Source of the DNA: Zea mays
Taxonomy: Eukaryota > Streptophyta > Magnoliopsida > Poales > Poaceae
NCBI RefSeq assembly: GCF_902167145.1
Contig: NC_050104.1
Location: 14,344,001 to 14,408,000, forward strand
Direction: 5' to 3'
Length of the DNA stretch: 64,000 nt
Shown here: piece by piece, positions 1-12,312 of the stretch
Layout of the letters: every line of letters begins with the position of its first letter
Numbering within the stretch: position 1 is the stretch's first letter
Notes under the pieces: generated by a model
What the model was told of the DNA's origin: nothing
The model's input: only the letters and a program-made list of their open reading frames with translations
The model's database searches: none
Program-made: the position numbers and the translations under genes

Positions 1-901
1 GCCTTGTGCTCCATCATGTGGTTTAGGGCATACATGAGAGCCTCCCTAGAGAACCCAGGACAGTTGATTACAACATTGTAGATCTCAGGTGCTGCTTCAG
101 CATGGATGCTTTCACGGACAGCAGCAGCAACATCTGAAACAGCTTGTTTCATCCCATTGAACACAACAACATCCTCATCAGTCATGAACCTCTTCCTCTT
201 CCCTAAGTTAGGCTTGTTATCATTGGACTCACCAGGGGTACCCTTGTCAACAGTCTTCCCCTTGTTAGTTAGATTGGAACAATCAACAAAATTTGAGGTC
301 ACTTCAATGCCATCATCTAGGATGTCAACAATGTCAGTTGGCTTGCCCAAAGGCTCATTTGAACCCATTGCAAACTTACCTGTGGCAACCCCACTTCCAA
401 ATATGATTTGCATAGGCATATAGTTCTCTATGGGCCTATTGAGGTAATCAGCATATTTTGGGTGATCCTATTGAGTTAGCAACTCAAGTTAGAACAAGAG
501 AATTTGAAGTGGAAGAGTGGCATTAACAGGTTAGAAAAATAGAAGGTATTGGTCCTAACCTTGATGTAAGCAGCATAATGACCCTCTTCTAAGCTTATGA
601 CAAAGTTATCCTCATCCCAAAGAGCGCCACTAATGTCCTTCAGTTTGCAAACCTTGACCCACCTAGACCTCCACTTACGAAGGTGATTGTACACTTGTTG
701 GCCTGTTACTTCTTGGCCACAGAACTCAGATACATTTTTAGCAACAGAGTTAAGGTGGATTTCCTTAAAACCCTTGTCAGTCTTAACCCCATTTCCTATC
801 AAGTCAACAAAACGACGGAGAACAAACCTAGACATTACAGCAGTCCACCTAAGAGCAGGCCTAGCCCCCTGACCAGCAACCTCAGAGACCATGTCAGCCA
901 T
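1..901 (-). pseudogene. Myb/SANT-like DNA-binding protein of the Harbinger element (partial, two exons seen)
   Basis: Exon 1 (901-560) starts with ATG and encodes about 114 residues of Myb/SANT-like type: the stretch MSRFVLRRFVDLI, then the tryptophan-rich segment LRKWRSRWVKVCKL and the WDEDNFVI segment. A GT donor at 559-558 and an AG acceptor at 469-468 remove a 92-bp intron. Exon 2 (467 to 1) continues in frame with DHPKYADYLN and stays open to the window edge. In PIF/Harbinger elements such a protein binds the transposon ends and helps import the nuclease. The visible part has no stop or frameshift. It is listed as a pseudogene only because the host element is broken; transcription may still occur. 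Confidence 0.75.
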
Positions 902-1066
902 AGCTGGAACAAGTAAAAGATTAGGGGGAGATAGAGATTAGGGGGGAGATAGTAGAAGTAGAAGAAAATAGCAGAAGTAGCATAGGAAAGTTCATCATTG
1001 CTAGTCGACAATGGTATCAGGATGTAAGTAATGTCATCATTGCAACTGAGCACATCACATAAAGGA

Positions 1067-1218
1067 ACTTAGCACAAAGAAAGTGAGTTCAAAATTGAAG
1101 ATAGTTCATCATTGCTAATAGACAATGTTCTCAGCCAACTTAGCACAAAGAAAGTGAGTTCAAAATTGTAGATAGTTCATCATTGCTAATAGACAATGTT
1201 CTCAGCCAACTTAGCACA
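1067..1218. repeat. 71-bp tandem duplication between the two Harbinger genes
   Basis: Two copies of a 71-bp unit beginning ACTTAGCACAAAG start at 1067 and 1138, with a third partial copy from 1209. A diverged fragment of the same motif lies just before, near 990-1015. It lies downstream of the transposase stop, between the two genes on the same strand. Confidence 0.85.
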
Positions 1219-2529
1219 ATACATAATGACCACTATCCCCTATGTGAGGCCCTATTCTGCCACATTTGTTGAGCCCAATTGTCCCTGGTAGCAGACCATG
1301 CAGCATTGTCATGACAAGGTCATGGGGAGCTTCCTCATGAACTTGATTTGCAGCCCATGTTTCTTCCAGTGGAATATGTTCATCATTCCCATGGCGAAGA
1401 ATCCAGTTGTGGAGGATACAACAGGCTAGGACTAGCTTTACTTGTGTCTTGTATGGATGGAAAGGTTTGTTGTATAATATTTTGAATCTGTTCTTCAAAG
1501 CACCAAAGGCCCTCTCTATTGTCACCCTTAGTGATGAATGTCTAAGGTTGAAGAGCTCTTTGGGGTTCTGTGGATTCCCCCCCCCCCCATATTCACTCAA
1601 GTGGTACCATGTGGCACGATAAGGGGGTAAAAACCCAAGTCTGACAGCATAACCAGCATCCACAAGGTAAAATTTACCTAACATCATATATCATATATTA
1701 GGGCATTGTAGACCAATATTAGGGGATACCAAGGAAACTAGTTTTTACCTTGGGGCACTTTTAGACCATCTTCTCTCTCAAGGGCATCAGCAAGGATAAG
1801 GGCATCATGTGTTGATCCCTCCCAGCCAGCAAGAACATATGTAAACCTTAGATCAAAGTCTACAGCAGCTAAGATGTTCTGTGTTGTGGTGTGTTTCCTA
1901 CCAAGGAAGGCAGCCCTCTGATTTCTAGGAACTCTTGCTAGCACATGAGTGCCATCAATGGCACCAATACAGTCCTACACATTGGGACAAACATTTGTTA
2001 CTACAAACCCAACATGAAAAGTAGTGGTGTGTTTGGATTTGGCTGACCTTGAAATATGGGTACCATCTGTGGCTATCTCTAATTTTGGTTGGTGTAGCAG
2101 TTGAAGGTGGCAAGATCATCTCATTCCTCAGTTCACCAACAGCATACAATACTTCCTTGAAGTATTTGCTAATGGTCTCAATAGACCTTCGAAAGGTCAT
2201 GTGTATAACTCTAAACCTTTGGTTATGACCTACCACATGTAAAAACATGGCAACCTGCTCCTCTACTGAGCTATGAATGCTATCTCTTAATAGTTGCCTA
2301 GTGCGAAAAAGGTCACACAACTGCATAAAAGGGGCTCTTCTCATCCTGAGTAAGTCAACACTCTCAACATCAGTGGATTCATAAATAAATCTTAGGTTGT
2401 TTTGCCTCTCTTGGTCTCTTTGGTGCATTGGGCCATAAGTGATACACCTCCTAGCATGCAGTCGGTGTCTCAACCATGCATCCAACCAGGCTGACATAAC
2501 TGCTACAAGGACCACTGCCTTTGCAATTA
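1211..2529 (-). pseudogene. Harbinger DDE transposase, exons 1 (major part) to 3
   Basis: HARBI1-type nuclease that cuts and joins the transposon ends. Exon 1 runs 2529-2048 and lacks its first codons, which lie at 19352-19320. Exon 2 is 1974-1749 and exon 3 is 1677-1211, with GT/AG borders at 2047-2046/1976-1975 and 1748-1747/1679-1678. The DDE core is visible: first Asp in DCIGAIDGTHV, second Asp in GSTHDALIL, Glu in RVTIERAFGALK. Near the C terminus the open frame ends in an unlikely tail. The family-like C terminus (TRDNWAQQMW) reads in another frame from about 1300, so a small indel or an unannotated intron lies there. With the 16.8-kb insertion in exon 1 the gene cannot make full-length protein. 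Confidence 0.85.
2525..2529. repeat. Target site duplication AATTA, left copy
   Basis: AATTA directly precedes the TGTCACACCC terminus at 2530. The matching copy is at 19320-19324, directly after the terminus ending GGGCTTTACA. Confidence 0.9.
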
Positions 2530-4623
2530 TGTCACACCCGGATTTTAGGGGTCCAAAACCCGGGCGCGAACATAAACACCAGGTGTGCTGGGACCAAGTC
2601 TCACACATATGATGCATAGTGGCACAGGATCGAATGTCACATCTTTACTATATAACAGGAGTTCTGTACAAAAATAATTAGATAATTACATCATATGAGG
2701 AAACGATCCAGCAACCCAAAGTTGACTGGGAGACGACGGCCTAGACCTCTCACGAACACATCGCAGCATCCTCCAAGCGCCTCATCCTGCGGTACCTGTT
2801 CTTGACCTGTGGGGGGGGGGGGGGTGTGAGACAGCAAGAGTGAGCTCACATACGTTCATCGCTCAACAAGTTGTGGGGAATAATGTGCATGAACTCGCCA
2901 AAGGTGGGAGCTCACGTGAAGTGTAAGGCTTACCAAAGAGGATGGTTGAAGCTGAGCATTGCTTTTAAAGTTGGTCAAAATTTTATTAGCAATTACTAAG
3001 TATAAGTAAATACCAAACCCAGTTAAGTAGTAGAACAAAAGTAATAACATCACCTGCGATGCAATGCATATGACAAATTGAGTTTAAGTTCCATAATTTA
3101 ATCATGTGAGTGTCCGAGCCGCTCATGACCGTGAGCACGGCTAGTATACCAGTTTTACACTCTGCAGAGGTTGCGCATCTTTACCCACAAGTCATGTTAC
3201 CCATCTGCCAAGGGATCGCGACTTCCCATACACCTCTACCGAGGAGGCGAGGCAGGGTAACACTACGAGGCCTTTACAAAGTTCCACTAGCTTCAGAAAA
3301 CCCGCTACAGTTTATAGGAAGCTCCAATGCAGGAATCCCTTGCAGGACCGCCATCGCAGCAAAATCCTCCCGAGGGCCTCCCTACACTGACCACTCCCCT
3401 ACTGCCCTTGCCCCTTTCGGGTAAGGTAGTCTTCCACTAGCTTTCCTAATTAATCGGCCAAGGGCGTCCCATTAAACCCTTGTGGTAGCACTGTTTTCCC
3501 GGGTGGTTCTCCATGTTCCAATTAACATAATAATCTTATCATGAACAATAATAATAAACAGATAATAAAAGTGTGATCATGAATAATGTATCTTCATACC
3601 CAAAACCACATAAAGCACTAGCAAGTACTACCTAGAAAGTTCAGTGGTAAACAAGGTATAAAGATAATCAAACTAGGGTAACCTATTGGGTCCCATCAAA
3701 ATTAACCTATGCAGATCATTATGATTAATTAGAACATGAGTGGGTAAAAAGAAGTGATCAAGGGCACAACTTGCCTGGCACTTGAGATTCCAGGTACCAA
3801 CTTGCTTTTCAGATGACACGTGACCTCGCTCTAGTCGTAGCAATACAAACAAACAGTGTATAGGCAAAATTAACATCACACCAAACATAAGAACAAACTG
3901 CATAATAAGATTCTACGCGTTGCTACAAGATCGTAGAAACAAGAACTGCTAAATTCGAAGCTACGGTTATTAAGTTATGAATTTTCGAAATTATTTAGTG
4001 CTTAGAATAGATTAATCCTAATGAACAATTTTAACTCAAGTTTCATGGCTAAATAGTGTTACTAGTTGATAGACAATATTAAAACAAAATTATTGCAACT
4101 AGAATGGGTCAATTCGGAGCTAAAATAGATTTTCTAGGAATTACACAAGTTCTAGAATTATTTTTGTGCTAGAAAAGTATTTTCTATATTGTTTTTCCTA
4201 TTTTCTTAAGTCACTGGTCTGAGCGCATAAAATCCAGAGAGCTCGGGGGCTAATCCACAATTTATCTCGAGACTCAGTTTTCTGTATACTGGACGGCAGG
4301 TTATTTTCCATAAAACGCAGGGGCTCTTTAAGAAAAGTGCACTGCGAAGGGGTAAGATTTATTGTGAGCCGTTGAATTAGACACTAAGGGCCCAGATGAA
4401 ATCCTCACTTTACCGAACCGGTATGTTTCTGTGATCCTAGGATCCGAGATCTACGGCTAACATCCCACGCCCGCGCTGGAAGGCCATGATCCAATCGTAG
4501 CCGTCCACAGTGAGATCAACAGCCCACACAACACCGCCCCACATTCTAATCTTGACCCTTGGTCTGAGATGAACGGCTCAGAGGGCTTCTCCCACCTCGC
4601 GACCACGGCTGAGCAGAGACACC

Positions 4624-5853
4624 TGAGAGCACCTAGAGGGGGGGGTGAATAGGTGATCCTGTAAAAACTTAAACTTATATCCACAAAACTTGATTAGGCG
4701 TTAGCACAGTTTATGCCAAGTGGCTAGAGAGGAGTCAAAACACAATAACCACAAGAATCCAATCACAGAGATGACACAGTGGTTATCCCGTGGTTCGGCC
4801 AAGTACAAAACTTGCCTACTCCACGTTGTGGCGTCCCAACGGACGAGAGTTGCACTCAACTCCTCTCAAGTGATCCAATGATCAACTTGAATACCACGGT
4901 GTTCTTGCTTTTCTTTTCTCAATCCCGTTTGCGAGGAATCTCCACAACTTGGAGCCTCTCGCCCTTACAAAAGATGTTCACAGAGAATCACAGAGCAAGG
5001 GAGGGATTAGCAACTCACACACGACACAAAGATCACAGCGAATACGCACACACAAGACCCAGACTTGAGCTCAAAAGACTAGCACACTAGAACGGAGCTC
5101 AAATCACTAGAATGTCGAACAAGTGCGCGAGATTGATGTGTGAGTGATCAAGAGTGCTCAAGGAATGCTTGGTGTACTCCTCCATGCGCCTAGGGGTCCC
5201 TTTTATAGCCCCAAGGCAGCTAGGAGCCGTTGAGAGCACATCTGGAAGGCTATTCTTGCCTTCTGTCGTCGGGCGCACCGGACAGTCCGGTGCACACCGG
5301 ACAATGTCCGGTGCCCGATTCCTTTCCTTAAATGGCGAAGCCGACCGTTGCCGACCGTTGCAGATCTGACGCACCGGACAGTCCGGTGCTTCCTTCCGAC
5401 CGTTGGCTGGGCCACGTGTCGCGCGCCGATCGCGCGGCCGACCGTTGGCCCGGCCGACCGTTGGCTCACCGGACAGTCCGGTGCACACCGGACAGTCCGG
5501 TGAATTTTAGCCGAAGTCGCCGGAGAAAAACCCGAGAGCGGCTGGTTTGCGCTGCGCTGGTCTGGCGCACCGGACACTGTCCGGTGCACACCGGACAGTC
5601 CGGTGCCCCAGCCCGAAGCAGCCTTTGGCTGTACACAGCCACTCTCCACTTCTTTTCTTTTCTTCTTTCTCCTGTTTCTAACACTTAGACAAAATGTTAG
5701 TACACAAAACTAATGTACTAAGGCTTAGAAACATACCTTTACTTGTGATTTACACTTTGTTCATCCATGAGCATATTTTCACATTTAAGCCCTTGTGTTT
5801 GCACTCAATCACCAAAATACTTAGAAATGGCCCAAGGGCACATTTCCCTTTCA
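4624..5853 (-). repeat. Sirevirus 3' LTR (1230 bp)
   Basis: On the minus strand it runs from TGAAAGGGAA at 5853 to the TG/CA boundary at 4624. It contains a TATA box (CTATAAAAGGG, minus, about 5207-5217), a G/C-run near 4637-4645 and a cluster of CACCGGAC/GTCCGGTG palindromes at 5275-5610. Compared with the 5' LTR it lacks one palindrome unit near 5385. Confidence 0.92.
5275..5610. repeat. CACCGGACAGTCCGGTG palindrome cluster in Sirevirus LTR
   Basis: Repeated 17-bp near-perfect palindromes of the CACCGGAC-nn-GTCCGGTG type occur in pairs separated by CACA or similar, interspersed with GACCGTTGGC motifs. Such palindrome arrays are a recognised feature of Sirevirus LTRs. Equivalent clusters lie at 12965-13320, 20920-21420 and 22110-22510. 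Confidence 0.85.
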
Positions 5854-6660
5854 ATCTCCCCCTTTTTGGTGATTTATGCCAACACAACATAAAGCAACTA
5901 GAACAAGTGCAAAATCACTTCAAATAAAAACTGACTTTGAGTTTTATTCAATTTTAGCATATATGGATCATCTTTTGCCACCACTTGGTTTGTTTTTGCA
6001 AATCAAACTCAAATCTCTATCTCTAAGTCAAACACACATGTTGAGGCATAAAGAGAGTCATTCCAAAAGAGATTGATCAAGGATTTCAAAAACTCCCCCT
6101 ATTTCCCATAATCAACACTTCTCCCCACAAGAAGCCAACTTTTGAAAATAGAGACAATAAGAGACAATAAAGGCTTTTGACAAAACAAAAACTCACAAAA
6201 ACTCTATTCTACTATTTTCAAAATCTCTCAAGTGGCAGCTGATCCATTTATCACTTTGGCCTTTATTTTCTCCCCCTTTGGCATCAAGCACCAAAACGGG
6301 ATCAATCTTGGCCTTTTTAACCCCATTGCCTCACCAAAGTCTTCAATTAAGAGCAAATGGCAATAAGATTTCATGAGATGAACTTGGAATTAGTTACCCT
6401 CTCATCGGAGTGCAGTGGAAGTCTTTCATGGTCCAAGTCCACCTTTTCCCTTTCAATCCTCCTTCGAGACTAAATTATCAAACTCAAGCACATGGTTAGT
6501 CTCAAAGGGTCAAGTTGTAACACATCTCCCCCTAAACATGTGCATCACTTTGCAACGGACTTGTGAGGTCCAGGGAGTGTTTGTACAACTTGAGCACCAT
6601 AATAAGCAACAAAACGCAGAATGAACATGATCAAAGGCATAAACACATGTATGCTACGAT
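5854..6660 (-). promoter_or_regulatory. Sirevirus 3' untranslated region with polypurine tract and repeated PPT-like motifs
   Basis: Directly beside the 3' LTR the minus strand reads AAAAAGGGGGAGAT (5854-5868), the polypurine tract that primes plus-strand DNA synthesis. Further copies of the AGGGGGAGA type occur at about 6093, 6270 and 6525. Multiple PPT-like motifs between pol and the 3' LTR are a hallmark of Sireviruses. I see no envelope-like ORF here. Confidence 0.8.
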
Positions 6661-9600
6661 TCAATCCAAGTTCCGCGAATCTAAGACATTTAGCTCACTA
6701 CGCAACCTGCAAAAGGTCTTCTCATCTAGAGGCTTAGTGAAGATATCGGCTAGCTGGTTCTCGGTGCTAACATGAAACACTTCGATATCTCCCTTTTGCT
6801 GGTGGTCTCTCAAAAAGTGATGCCGGATGTCTATGTGCTTTGTGCGGCTGTGCTCAACAGGATTCTCCGCCATGCGGATAGCACTCTCATTGTCACATAG
6901 GAGTGGGACTTTGCTCAGATTGTAGCCAAAGTCCCGGAGGGTTTGCCTCATCCAAAGTAGTTGCGCACAACACTGTCCTGCGGCAACATACTCGGCCTCA
7001 GCGGTGGATAGGGCAACGGATGTTTGTTTCTTAGAGTTCCATGACACCAGGGACCTTCCTAAGAATTGGCACGTCCCCGATGTACTCTTCCTATCGACCT
7101 TACATCCAGCATAGTCGGAGTCTGAGTATCCAACTAAGTCAAAGGTAGACCCCTTTGGATACCAGAGCCCGAAGCAAGGCGTAGCAACTAAATATCTAAG
7201 AATTCGCTTCACCGCCACTAAGTGACACTCCTTAGGATCGGATTGAAATCTAGCACACATGCATACGCTAAGCATAATATCCGGTCTACTAGCACATAAG
7301 TAAAGCAAAGAACCTATCATTGACCGGTATGCTTTTTGATCAACGGACTTACCTCCTTTGTTGAGGTCGGTGTGTCCGTCGGTCCCCATCGGAGTCTTTG
7401 CGGGCTTGGCGTCCTTCATCCCAAACCGCTTTAGCAGATCTTGCGTGTACTTCGTTTGGGAGATGAAGGTGCCGTCCTTGAGTTGCTTCACTTGGAACCC
7501 AAGGAAGTAGTTCAACTCGCCCATCATCGACATCTCGAATTTCTGCGTCATCACCCTGCTAAACTCTTCACAAGACTTTTGGTTAGTAGAACCAAATATT
7601 ATGTCATCGACATAAATTTGGCACACAAACAAATCACCATCACATGTCTTTGTAAAAAGAGTTGGATCGGCCTTCCCAACCTTGAAAGCATTAGCAAGTA
7701 AAAAGTCTCTAAGGCATTCATACCATGCTCTTGGGGCTTGCTTAAGTCCATAGAGCGCCTTAGAGAGCTTACACACATGGTCGGGGTACCGTTCATCCTC
7801 GAAGCCAGGGGGTTGCTCCACGTACACCTCCTCCTTGATTGGCCCGTTGAGGAAAGCGCTCTTCACATCCATTTGGTACAACCTGAAAGAGTGGTGAGCG
7901 GCATATGCTAGCAAGATTCGAATTGACTCTAGCCTAGCCACAGGAGCAAAAGTCTCCTCAAAATCCAAACCTGCGACTTGGGCATAACCTTTTGCCACAA
8001 GTCGAGCCTTGTTTCTCGTCACCACCCCGTGCTCGTCCTGTTTGTTGCGGAACACCCACTTGGTTCCCACAACATTTTGCTTCGGACGAGGCACCAGCGT
8101 CCAAACTTCATTTCTCTTGAAGTTGTTGAGCTCCTCCTGCATGGCCAATACCCAATCCGGATCTAGCAAGGCCTCCTCTACCCTGAAAGGCTCAATAGAA
8201 GAGACAAAGGAGTAATGCTCACAAAAATTAACTAATCGAGATCGAGTAGTTACTCCATTGCTAATGTCACCCAGAATTTGATCGACGGGATGATCCCTTT
8301 GAATCATCGCTCGAACATGGGTTGGAGGTGCCGGTTGCGCTTCTTCCTCCATCACTTGATCATCTTGTGCTCCCCCTTGATCAAGCGCCTCCACTTGAGG
8401 TACCTGTTCGTCATCTTTGGTTGGGGGATGCGCCATAGTTGAGGAAGAAGGTTGATCTCGTTCATCTTGTTCATGTGGCCGTACTTCTCCAATCGCCATG
8501 GTTCGTATAGCGGCCGTCGGAACATCTTCTTCATCTACATCATCACAATCAACAACTTGCTCTCTTGGAGAGCCATCAGTCTCATCAAATACAACGTCGC
8601 TAGAGACTTCAACCAAACCCGATGATTTGTTGAAGACTCTATACGCCTTTGTATTTGAGTCATAACCTAACAAAAACCCTTCTACAGCTTTGGGAGCAAA
8701 CTTAGAATTTCTACCTTTCTTCACTAGAATGTAGCATTTACTCCCAAATACACGAAAGTACGATACATTGGGTTTGTTACCGGTTAGTAGCTCATACGAC
8801 GTCTTCTTGAGGAGGCGATGAAGGTAGACCCTGTTGATGGCGTGGCAAGCCGTGTTCACGGCTTCCGTCCAAAAGCACTCGGGGGTCTTGAACTCTCCTA
8901 GCATCGTCCTCGCCATGTCGATGAGCGTCCTGTTCTTCCTCTCTACCACACCATTTTGCTGTGGTGTGTAGGGAGCGGAGAACTCGTGCTTGATCCCTTC
9001 CTCTTCAAGGAACTCCTCCACTTGAAGGTTCTTGAACTCGGACCCGTTGTCGCTCCTTATCTTTTTCACTTTGAGCTCAAACTCATTTTGAGCCCTCCTG
9101 AGGAAGCGCTTGAGGGTCCCTTGGGTTTCAGACTTATCCTGCAAAAAGAACACCCAAGTGAAGCGGGAAAAGTCATCAACAATAACTAGACCATACTTAC
9201 TTCCCCCTATGCTTAGATAGGCGACGGGTCCGAAGAGGTCCATATGCAGCAGCTCCAGGGGTCTTGAAGTGGTCATCACATTCTTGCTGTGATGCGCTCC
9301 TCCCACCTGTTTCCCTGCTTGACAAGCTGCACAAGGTCTATCTTTTTCGAAATGAACATTGGTTAGACCTATCACATGTTCTCCCTTTAGAAGCTTGTGG
9401 AGGTTCTTCATCCCCACATGTGCTAAGCGGCGATGCCACAGCCAGCCCATGCAAGTCTTAGCCATTAAGCATGCATCTAGACCGGCCTCTTCTTTTGCAA
9501 AATCAACTAAATAAAGTTTGCCGTCTAATACACCCTTAAAAGCTAGTGAACCATCACTTCTTCTAAAGACAGACACATCTACATTTGTAAACAGACAGTT

Positions 9601-9867
9601 ATATCCCATATTGCACAATTGACTAACAGATAGTAAATTATATCCTAGTGACTCTACTAAAAACACATTAGAGATAGAGTGCTCATTAGAAATTGCAATT
9701 TTACCTAACCCTTTTACCTTGCCTTGATTCCCATCACCGAATATGATTGAATCTTGGGAATCCTTATTCTTGACGTAGGAGGTGAACATTTTCTTCTCCC
9801 CCGTCATATGGTTTGTGCATCCGCTATCAATAATCCAGCTTGAACCCCCGGATGCATAAACCTGCAA
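6661..9867 (-). CDS. Sirevirus pol: protease, integrase, reverse transcriptase, RNase H
   Basis: A single open frame of 1068 codons in Copia order. Visible are the protease motif [13 protein letters not shown] (residues about 10-23), the GAG-pre-integrase segment [11 protein letters not shown] (about 142), the integrase triad (HMDLFGP near 207, RSDNGSEF near 270, ERKNRTL near 307), RT ([11 protein letters not shown] near 664; YVDDIIFG near 752) and RNase H (STAEAEYVA near 953; [10 protein letters not shown]). The frame begins with a TTG, not ATG, 7 nt beyond the gag stop and in a different frame. Pol is therefore expected to be made by recoding or from a processed RNA. No frameshift or nonsense codon interrupts it, so the enzyme set could be functional. 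Confidence 0.92.
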   Translation of the reverse strand: MQVYASGGSSWIIDSGCTNHMTGEKKMFTSYVKNKDSQDSIIFGDGNQGKVKGLGKIAISNEHSISNVFLVESLGYNLLSVSQLCNMGYNCLFTNVDVSVFRRSDGSLAFKGVLDGKLYLVDFAKEEAGLDACLMAKTCMGWLWHRRLAHVGMKNLHKLLKGEHVIGLTNVHFEKDRPCAACQAGKQVGGAHHSKNVMTTSRPLELLHMDLFGPVAYLSIGGSKYGLVIVDDFSRFTWVFFLQDKSETQGTLKRFLRRAQNEFELKVKKIRSDNGSEFKNLQVEEFLEEEGIKHEFSAPYTPQQNGVVERKNRTLIDMARTMLGEFKTPECFWTEAVNTACHAINRVYLHRLLKKTSYELLTGNKPNVSYFRVFGSKCYILVKKGRNSKFAPKAVEGFLLGYDSNTKAYRVFNKSSGLVEVSSDVVFDETDGSPREQVVDCDDVDEEDVPTAAIRTMAIGEVRPHEQDERDQPSSSTMAHPPTKDDEQVPQVEALDQGGAQDDQVMEEEAQPAPPTHVRAMIQRDHPVDQILGDISNGVTTRSRLVNFCEHYSFVSSIEPFRVEEALLDPDWVLAMQEELNNFKRNEVWTLVPRPKQNVVGTKWVFRNKQDEHGVVTRNKARLVAKGYAQVAGLDFEETFAPVARLESIRILLAYAAHHSFRLYQMDVKSAFLNGPIKEEVYVEQPPGFEDERYPDHVCKLSKALYGLKQAPRAWYECLRDFLLANAFKVGKADPTLFTKTCDGDLFVCQIYVDDIIFGSTNQKSCEEFSRVMTQKFEMSMMGELNYFLGFQVKQLKDGTFISQTKYTQDLLKRFGMKDAKPAKTPMGTDGHTDLNKGGKSVDQKAYRSMIGSLLYLCASRPDIMLSVCMCARFQSDPKECHLVAVKRILRYLVATPCFGLWYPKGSTFDLVGYSDSDYAGCKVDRKSTSGTCQFLGRSLVSWNSKKQTSVALSTAEAEYVAAGQCCAQLLWMRQTLRDFGYNLSKVPLLCDNESAIRMAENPVEHSRTKHIDIRHHFLRDHQQKGDIEVFHVSTENQLADIFTKPLDEKTFCRLRSELNVLDSRNLD

Positions 9868-9874
9868 GGCAAAT

Positions 9875-12262
9875 TTAGGCTTGGGACTTAGGTACCCAAC
9901 TCTTGTTGGGTCCTACAAGGTTAGTGCAAATATCCTTAGGGACCCAAATGCAAGTTTTGTCTCCCTTGCATTTTGCCCCTAACTTCCTAGCAACAATTTT
10001 CTTATCCTTTCTACAAATAGCAAAGGAAGCATTTAAAGCATAATAAATTGTGGAAGGTTCATTCACTACTTTCCTAGGAGCATGAATAGCATTCTTTCTA
10101 GACACATGATGAATAGCATTTCTCCTAGACATATTTCTACCATGCATATAGGAAGAACTAGAAGCAAACATGGCATGAGAGTCAAAATCATCAAAAACAT
10201 TATAACTCCTATAAGCATTTCTATTTTGTCTCCTATCATAATACATAAAAGCATGGTTCTTTTGCACATTACTAGCCATAGGGGCCTTCCCTTTCTCCTT
10301 GGCGGGAATGGGAGCCGTATGGCTTGTTAAGTTCTTAGCTTCTCTCTTGAAGCCAAGTCCATCCTTAATTGAGGGGTGTCTACCAATTGTGTAGGCATCC
10401 CTTGCAAATTTTAGCTTATCGAAATCATTCTTGCTAGTCTTAAGTTGAGCATTAAGACTAGCTAGTTCATCATTAAGCTTGGAAATTGAAACTAGGTGTT
10501 CACTACAAGCATTAATGTCAAAATCTTTACACCTAGTACAAATTTCAACATGTTCTACACAAGAATTGGATTTATTTGCTACTTCTAATTTAGCATTTAA
10601 ATCATTGTTGACACCTTTCAAAGTAGAAATGGTTTCATGACAAGTAGATAGTTCAAAAGAAAGCATTTCATTTCTTTTAACTTCTAAAGCATAGGATTTT
10701 TGTGCCTCAACAAATTTATCATGCTCTTCATACAACAAATCCTCTTGTTTTTCTAAAAGTATATTCTTTTCATTCAAGGCATCAATTAATTCATTAATTT
10801 TGTCTATCTTAGATCTATCTAAGCCCTTGAACAAACATGAATAATCTACTTCATCCTCATCACTAGATTCGTCCTCACTTGAAGAAGCATAGGTAGAGTT
10901 GCGAGTACATACCTTCTTCTCCCTTGCCATAAGGCATGTGTGACGCTCGTTGGGGAAGAGGGTTGATTTGTTGAAGGCGGTGGCGGCGAGTCCTTCATTG
11001 TCGGAGTCGGATGAGGAGCAATCCGAGTCCCACTCTTTGCCTAGATGCGCCTCGCCCTTTGCCTTCTTGTAATGCTTCTTCTTTTCCCTCTTGTTTCCCT
11101 TTTCCTGGTCACTATCATTATCGGGACAGTTAGCAATAAAATGACCAAGCTTACCGCATTTGAAGCATGATCGCTTCCCCTTGGTCTTAGTCTTGCTCGG
11201 CTGTCCATTGCGACCCTTTAGCACCGTCTTGAATCTCTTGATAATGAGGGCCATTTCTTCTTCATTAAGACCGGCCGCCTCAATTTGCGCCACCTTGCTG
11301 GGTAGCGCCTCCTTGTTCCCTGTGGCTTTGAGAGCAAAAGGTTGCGGCTCGTTGATCGGTCCATTCAAGGCGTCGTCCACATACCTTGCCTCCTTGATCA
11401 TCATTCGCCCACTGACGAATTTTCCTAGGACTTCTTCGGGCGACATTTTGGTGTACCTGGGATTCTCACGAATATTATTCACCAAATGAGGATCAAGAAC
11501 GGTAAAGGACCTGAGCATTAGTCGGACGACGTCGTGGTCCGTCCATCGCGTGCTTCCGTAGCTCCTTATTTTGTTGATAAGGGTCTTGAGCCGGTTGTAT
11601 GTCTGAGTTGGCTCCTCGCCCCTTATCATCGCGAACCGTCCAAGCTCGCCCTCCACCAACTCCATTTTGGTGAGCAAGGTAGCGTCATTTCCCTCATGAG
11701 AGATCTTGAGGGTATCCCAGATTTGCTTGGCGTTATCCAAGCCACTCACTTTATTATATTCATCCCTGCACAATGAGGCTAGAAGAACAGTAGTAGCTTG
11801 TGCATTCTTATGGATTTGCTCATTAATGAATATAGGACTATCCGAACTATTAAAGTGCATTCCACTATCTACAATCTCCCATATGCTAGGATGGAGAGAG
11901 AATAGGTGACTACGCATTTTGTGGCTCCAAAATCCGTAGTCCTCCCCATCAAAGTGTGGGGGCTTGCCGAGTGGAATGGAAAGCAAATGTGAATTTGAAC
12001 TTTGCGGAATACGAGAGTAGTCAAAAGAAAAGTTAGAATTAACCGGTTTCCTTTGTTTGTCGTGGTCGTCGTCCTTTTGGGAAGAAGAGGACTCATCGCT
12101 GTCGTAGTAGACGATCTCCTTGATGCGTCTTGTCTTCTTCTTCTTCCCATCTCTTCGCTTGTGGCCCAAGCCCGAGTCATTGGACTTGTCATCCCTTGGC
12201 TCGTTGACGAAGGACTCCTTCTCCTTGTCGTTGATCACAATTCCCTTCCCTTTAGGATCCAT
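9875..12262 (-). CDS. Sirevirus Gag
   Basis: Capsid/nucleocapsid precursor of 795 residues starting at ATG 12262, shortly after the primer binding site. The N-terminal 70 residues are acidic and lysine rich. A UBN2-type Copia gag region follows (FGFWSHKM-like segment near residue 110), then the CCHC zinc knuckle [14 protein letters not shown] near residue 365 and a long coiled-coil-rich C-terminal half (about residues 500-640). The long coiled-coil extension after the knuckle is typical of Sirevirus Gag. The stop codon is separated from the pol frame by 7 nt. Confidence 0.9.
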   Translation of the reverse strand: MDPKGKGIVINDKEKESFVNEPRDDKSNDSGLGHKRRDGKKKKTRRIKEIVYYDSDESSSSQKDDDHDKQRKPVNSNFSFDYSRIPQSSNSHLLSIPLGKPPHFDGEDYGFWSHKMRSHLFSLHPSIWEIVDSGMHFNSSDSPIFINEQIHKNAQATTVLLASLCRDEYNKVSGLDNAKQIWDTLKISHEGNDATLLTKMELVEGELGRFAMIRGEEPTQTYNRLKTLINKIRSYGSTRWTDHDVVRLMLRSFTVLDPHLVNNIRENPRYTKMSPEEVLGKFVSGRMMIKEARYVDDALNGPINEPQPFALKATGNKEALPSKVAQIEAAGLNEEEMALIIKRFKTVLKGRNGQPSKTKTKGKRSCFKCGKLGHFIANCPDNDSDQEKGNKREKKKHYKKAKGEAHLGKEWDSDCSSSDSDNEGLAATAFNKSTLFPNERHTCLMAREKKVCTRNSTYASSSEDESSDEDEVDYSCLFKGLDRSKIDKINELIDALNEKNILLEKQEDLLYEEHDKFVEAQKSYALEVKRNEMLSFELSTCHETISTLKGVNNDLNAKLEVANKSNSCVEHVEICTRCKDFDINACSEHLVSISKLNDELASLNAQLKTSKNDFDKLKFARDAYTIGRHPSIKDGLGFKREAKNLTSHTAPIPAKEKGKAPMASNVQKNHAFMYYDRRQNRNAYRSYNVFDDFDSHAMFASSSSYMHGRNMSRRNAIHHVSRKNAIHAPRKVVNEPSTIYYALNASFAICRKDKKIVARKLGAKCKGDKTCIWVPKDICTNLVGPNKSWVPKSQA

Positions 12263-12300
12263 CTCTTCGGGCGGTTAGTCCCTTTCTTGAAGAGAACGGC

Positions 12301-12312
12301 TCCGATACCAAT
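12301..12312 (-). promoter_or_regulatory. Sirevirus primer binding site
   Basis: The minus strand reads TTGGTATCGGA directly downstream of the 5' LTR end at 12313, close to the initiator-Met tRNA 3' end complement used by Copia elements. Confidence 0.85.

Noticed and set aside
3110..3424. 104-codon ORF conserved at 16566-16880
   Set aside because: Conservation only reflects the two LTRs of one young element; no known domain.
5099..5688. ORFs of 118-189 codons in the Sirevirus LTRs (also 12791-13399)
   Set aside because: Products of the CACCGGACAGTCCGGTG palindromes on both strands, with no known domain. The same sequence acts as LTR promoter region.
5854..6660. Envelope-like ORF expected in some Sireviruses
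   Set aside because: Only short frames (up to 70 codons) without signal peptide or membrane segments are present here.
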